Below are positions 61,126 through 64,000 of a DNA stretch of 64,000 nucleotides, in pieces. The DNA is from Winogradskyella wichelsiae (GTDB lineage: Bacteria > Bacteroidota > Bacteroidia > Flavobacteriales > Flavobacteriaceae). The stretch is from the NCBI RefSeq assembly GCF_013403925.1, contig NZ_JABFDJ010000006.1, positions 186,001-250,000 of the forward strand, given 5' to 3'. Made by a program: the position numbers and the translations under genes. The notes under the pieces are model-generated. The model was not told the DNA's origin. It made no database searches and saw nothing but the letters and a program-made list of their open reading frames with translations. How positions within the stretch are numbered: the first letter of the stretch is position 1; the number at the start of each line of letters is the position of its first letter.

Positions 61126-63891
61126 ATGAAATATATTTCGTTTATAATTCCTCTATTATGTCTTTTACTTTGTAATAAAATTCTTGCCCAAGAACCATCC
61201 AATGAAGCATTAAAAATATTAGAAAAAACAAATATAAGTTATAACGAAAAAAGGAATAAACTTCAATCACTAATCAAAATTCATAATGATAATAAGGAAT
61301 ACGATTTTTTTTTAGCAGACAGTTATGAACTGTTAAGATTGAATTATAAAAATGGATACATAATTGAAACTATTGAACTTAATAAGGAAAATCTAAGTTT
61401 AATGGATTCTTTAGGCTATAAAAATAAAAACTTCTATAGAAAAAATCTTTATAGCCTAGGATATTACCAAAAAACAAACCTAAACCAAGAAGAAGCTTTA
61501 ACAACATTTTTAAGGTTATTAGATTATGACATTTCTGATATTTTAACTTTAAAAAGCGCCTTTTTTACAGGTAAAATCTACGACGATTTAGAGGATTATT
61601 ATAAAGCTTCCGAATATTACAATATTTCGAGTAAACTAGCTAAACAATTGGGTGAAAACAATTATTTAGTTAGATCAGCTCTAGCTACGGCAGTTTTATG
61701 TCGAACTATCAACACTAATAAGAGTCTTCAAATAGGGATAAATGCACTAAATGAAATATTGGCCCTCAGTGAATCCTTAAAAAAAGACCATAATGTAGAC
61801 AATGATATTTCAGATATATTTATGTATCAAACCTACAGTGAATTAGGTAAATTATATGGAGATAGAGCTGACTACGATTTCATAAAAGGGAAAAAGTATC
61901 ATGAGGAAGCGTTAAAATTAGCAAATAAAATCAAAGACTCTTTTTATATAGGCAATGCATATCTGGACATCGGATTATTACACCTTAATGATAAGAAAAA
62001 AAATGCAGAATTTTACTTTAAAGAAGCATTGAAATATAAAGAAGAAACGAATGATATCTTAAACATCTCAATAGTGAATAAGAATCTAAGTCGTCATTAT
62101 TTAAACTTCAAAGAATATGATAAAGCTTTGAAACACATTCAGAAATCAATTAGCCTACTCGCACCTCTAACCAGTAATAACATTGAAAATCTTCCAACTA
62201 AAACAAAACTAAAAAACTCAAAATCAAAACTATATATTTGCGCTGCATTGATTGAAAAATCAAAAATATGGTTAACGCTTGCTGAAAATAATCCTAAAGT
62301 AGAAAAATTTTATAACGAAAGCATAAAAACCTTAAAATTAGCAGATTATATAATCGATGAATCTCGATTAGAAAGCAAAGAAAGCAATACTAAATTGTTC
62401 TGGAGAAAAACTGCTACTGAGATATACTTGTTAGGCACAAAGGCAAGTATAATAGCCAATAATATCGAAGATGCTTTTTATTATATAGAAAAAAGTAAAG
62501 CTATTTTACTTTTAGAAGATATAGCGTTAAGAAACATTAGGAATAATTCTAATATACCTAAGACCATCTCTAATAAAGACCTAGAATTAAAAGAAAAAAT
62601 AACAGAATTAGAAAATCTTAATAATTCTACAAACAATTCCTCTTTACAAAGACAATTATTATTAGCCAAGGAGAACTACATACAATTTATTGAGGTATTA
62701 GACATAAAATATCGTCTTTACTACAAAACATTACAACCTGCAGAAGTTATAACCTACAATAGTTTTAAAGAGAAATATATCACAAAAAACAATGCATATT
62801 TACAATACATTATTGGTGACGAAAGAGGTTATGGTCTTTTAATTACTAAAAACGAATCTAAGCTTTTTGAAATTGAAGATGTTGAAACCTTAAAAGCTTT
62901 AACGATAAGATATAGAAGACTTTTGGATATACCATTTAAAGACAAATCTTCTATCGCAGAATACACAAAAGTTTCTAATTCCATTTACAATACTTTATTT
63001 CCACAAGAAATACGAACATTACTAAAAGATAAAAAATTAACTATAAGTCCAGATAATTATCTTCAAAATATTCCTTTTGAGTCCTTAATGACCTCAACAA
63101 AAGAGCGTAGTTATTTAATATTCGAGAATGAGATAAGCTATGCCTATTCGTTAACATTTCTCGATGAAAATAGTAAAATTAAACGAAATAATAATAATAA
63201 TAATAATGAAAACTTTGTTGGCTTTGCACCTGTGAATTTTTCTTCAGAATTATCTCAACTTCCAAACACAAAAGAAGAATTAAATAGTATAGAAAAGCTA
63301 TTCTCAACTAAAATGCATTTAAATGAAGAAGCTACTAGCAGAACTTTTTTTAAAGAAATTAGTGATGCCAACATTATTCATATTGCGTCTCATGCCAATG
63401 CTAATGATAGTATAAGTCCTTGGATTGCTTTTCACGATTCAAAAATAAATTTAAACGAACTATATAATCATAATACCTCCGCAGAATTAGTTGTTCTCAG
63501 TGCTTGTAACACATCTCTTGGCGAACTTTATAAAGGAGAAGGTGTAATGAGCCTATCTAGAGGGTTCTTCAATACAGGCTCTCACAGTGTGCTTCCTACG
63601 CTCTGGGAAGTTAATGACCGCTCAACTGTAGAGCTATTAAATTCATTTTACACAAATCTTAAAGCTGGTCAAAGTAAATCGCGAGCACTTCATAATGCTA
63701 AATTAAAATATTTAGAAACCAACTCGCTAAGTGAGGCTTCCCCTTATTATTGGGCTGGTTTTGTTTTGATAGGTGATGATAGCCCAATAGAATTAAGCTC
63801 TAATTTTAATATCTATTATTATTTAATTTTAGCTGTTCTTATTGGTCTTTTAGTCTTCATTTTAAAAAAAATAAAAATAAATAAACTTTAG
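61126..63891 (+). CDS. TPR-CHAT protease-like envelope protein
   Basis: 921 residues from the ATG at 61126, which opens a signal peptide (MKYISFIIPLLCLLLCNKILAQ). An in-frame ATG at 61081 would hide it. TPR-like helices span about 30-500. The CHAT caspase-like domain follows (about 560-880): the His-Cys dyad is His756 (HIASHA) and Cys794 (VVLSACNTS), both intact. A linker of seven Asn (688-694), encoded by seven AAT codons, precedes the core. The C-terminus has a membrane segment (YYYLILAVLIGLLVFIL) and a basic tail, so the protease should face the periplasm. It shares its operon with the lipoprotein. Confidence 0.88.
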   Translation: MKYISFIIPLLCLLLCNKILAQEPSNEALKILEKTNISYNEKRNKLQSLIKIHNDNKEYDFFLADSYELLRLNYKNGYIIETIELNKENLSLMDSLGYKNKNFYRKNLYSLGYYQKTNLNQEEALTTFLRLLDYDISDILTLKSAFFTGKIYDDLEDYYKASEYYNISSKLAKQLGENNYLVRSALATAVLCRTINTNKSLQIGINALNEILALSESLKKDHNVDNDISDIFMYQTYSELGKLYGDRADYDFIKGKKYHEEALKLANKIKDSFYIGNAYLDIGLLHLNDKKKNAEFYFKEALKYKEETNDILNISIVNKNLSRHYLNFKEYDKALKHIQKSISLLAPLTSNNIENLPTKTKLKNSKSKLYICAALIEKSKIWLTLAENNPKVEKFYNESIKTLKLADYIIDESRLESKESNTKLFWRKTATEIYLLGTKASIIANNIEDAFYYIEKSKAILLLEDIALRNIRNNSNIPKTISNKDLELKEKITELENLNNSTNNSSLQRQLLLAKENYIQFIEVLDIKYRLYYKTLQPAEVITYNSFKEKYITKNNAYLQYIIGDERGYGLLITKNESKLFEIEDVETLKALTIRYRRLLDIPFKDKSSIAEYTKVSNSIYNTLFPQEIRTLLKDKKLTISPDNYLQNIPFESLMTSTKERSYLIFENEISYAYSLTFLDENSKIKRNNNNNNNENFVGFAPVNFSSELSQLPNTKEELNSIEKLFSTKMHLNEEATSRTFFKEISDANIIHIASHANANDSISPWIAFHDSKINLNELYNHNTSAELVVLSACNTSLGELYKGEGVMSLSRGFFNTGSHSVLPTLWEVNDRSTVELLNSFYTNLKAGQSKSRALHNAKLKYLETNSLSEASPYYWAGFVLIGDDSPIELSSNFNIYYYLILAVLIGLLVFILKKIKINKL
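63187..63207 (+). repeat. (AAT)7 microsatellite in the CHAT gene
   Basis: Seven AAT codons in frame give a run of Asn just before the CHAT core. Slippage by one unit would keep the frame. Confidence 0.9.
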
Positions 63892-63920
63892 TGGGTAACA
63901 AATCTTAGTGCTAAGGAACA
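63887..63920 (+). promoter_or_regulatory. Second copy of the candidate ECF promoter, at the CHAT stop codon
   Basis: TTTAGTGGGTAACAAAT is identical over 17 bases to 60450-60466, with GAACA 12 bases later. The CHAT stop codon (TAG) lies within its first bases. It should drive the gene at the right edge of the window. Confidence 0.5.
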
Positions 63921-63945
63921 CTATAGTAAATTAAACCTTAGCATT

Positions 63946-64000
63946 GTGAAAGACCCTCTATTCCTGCACGTTCAACAATTATTGAAATTAAACTCGATTC
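63946..64000 (+). CDS. Possible start of a further gene, cut by the window end
   Basis: An open frame from a GTG reads MKDPLFLHVQQLLKLNSI to the window edge. It follows the second copy of the ECF-type motif by 26 bases. It is too short to assign, and another frame cannot be excluded. Confidence 0.3.
   Translation, partial: MKDPLFLHVQQLLKLNSI

Noticed and set aside
1..64000. CRISPR arrays, tRNA or rRNA genes, complete insertion sequences
   Set aside because: No regularly spaced repeats, no tRNA-like TTCGANNC loops in a cloverleaf context, no rRNA-like blocks and no DDE or tyrosine transposase were found in either strand.

Overview
The window is a compact, AT-rich chromosomal segment that looks like a member of the Flavobacteriaceae (phylum Bacteroidota). 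The evidence is a SusC/SusD pair at the left edge, a secreted protease with a C-terminal type IX secretion sorting domain, a fused hypoxanthine phosphoribosyltransferase-adenylate kinase gene, and -7 promoter boxes of the Bacteroidota form TAnnTTTG in front of many genes. Shine-Dalgarno sequences are mostly absent. I see no rRNA, tRNA, CRISPR array or complete insertion sequence.

Layout. 1-1604 is the end of a SusCD uptake locus. 1670-16217 is mostly housekeeping: RlmB, a rhomboid, RarA, a deacetylase-like gene with a YjjG-type nucleotidase, RadC, PaiB, a Dus enzyme, a B12-type radical SAM protein, a pair of paralogous membrane proteins and a long PLP enzyme. A palindromic repeat (16229-16350) and an orphan Imm53-like immunity gene follow, then Mpl. 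18220-23326 is a TetR-ABC-HlyD-TolC export operon whose ATPase has lost most catalytic motifs. 23445-35686 holds a TPR protein, a 2076-residue alpha-2-macroglobulin-like protein with an inserted TonB-plug-like domain, a membrane protein-LytS-LytTR operon and an S9 peptidase. 36030-44350 carries an SDR, a lipoprotein plus M64 protease, a DUF4136 lipoprotein, a potassium channel, Obg, Hpt-Adk, PurK and PurE. 44367-44803 is a GIY-YIG gene bracketed by inverted repeats. 44854-50853 has an M3 peptidase, a membrane-anchored LAS peptidase, and a GbsR/MarR-like regulator with a DCC/membrane-protein operon. The rest holds an ECF sigma gene, a UbiA-like protein, GcvP, a KAS III/methyltransferase/glycosyltransferase run, and an ECF sigma-anti-sigma-nuclease operon divergent from a lipoprotein-CHAT protease operon.

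The strongest new signals are three local regulatory circuits. (1) Two promoters, one for the membrane protein-LytS-LytTR operon and one for the S9 peptidase, carry the same pair of 21-bp-spaced direct repeats at exactly the same distance from identical TATATTTA boxes. A weaker 21-bp repeat precedes the macroglobulin gene. This reads as the operator of the LytTR regulator encoded between them. (2) A 26-bp palindrome, AAACTTTCA-N8-TGAAAGTTT, occurs in front of the GbsR/MarR-like gene and again in front of the DCC operon. (3) TTTAGTGGGTAACAAAT occurs before the lipoprotein-CHAT operon and again at the CHAT stop codon, which suggests the promoter element of the adjacent ECF sigma factor. Two more items deserve attention: the GIY-YIG gene with its flanking palindromes, and the ABC exporter with a degenerate ATPase. 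All functions are read from motifs by eye; no database search was possible.
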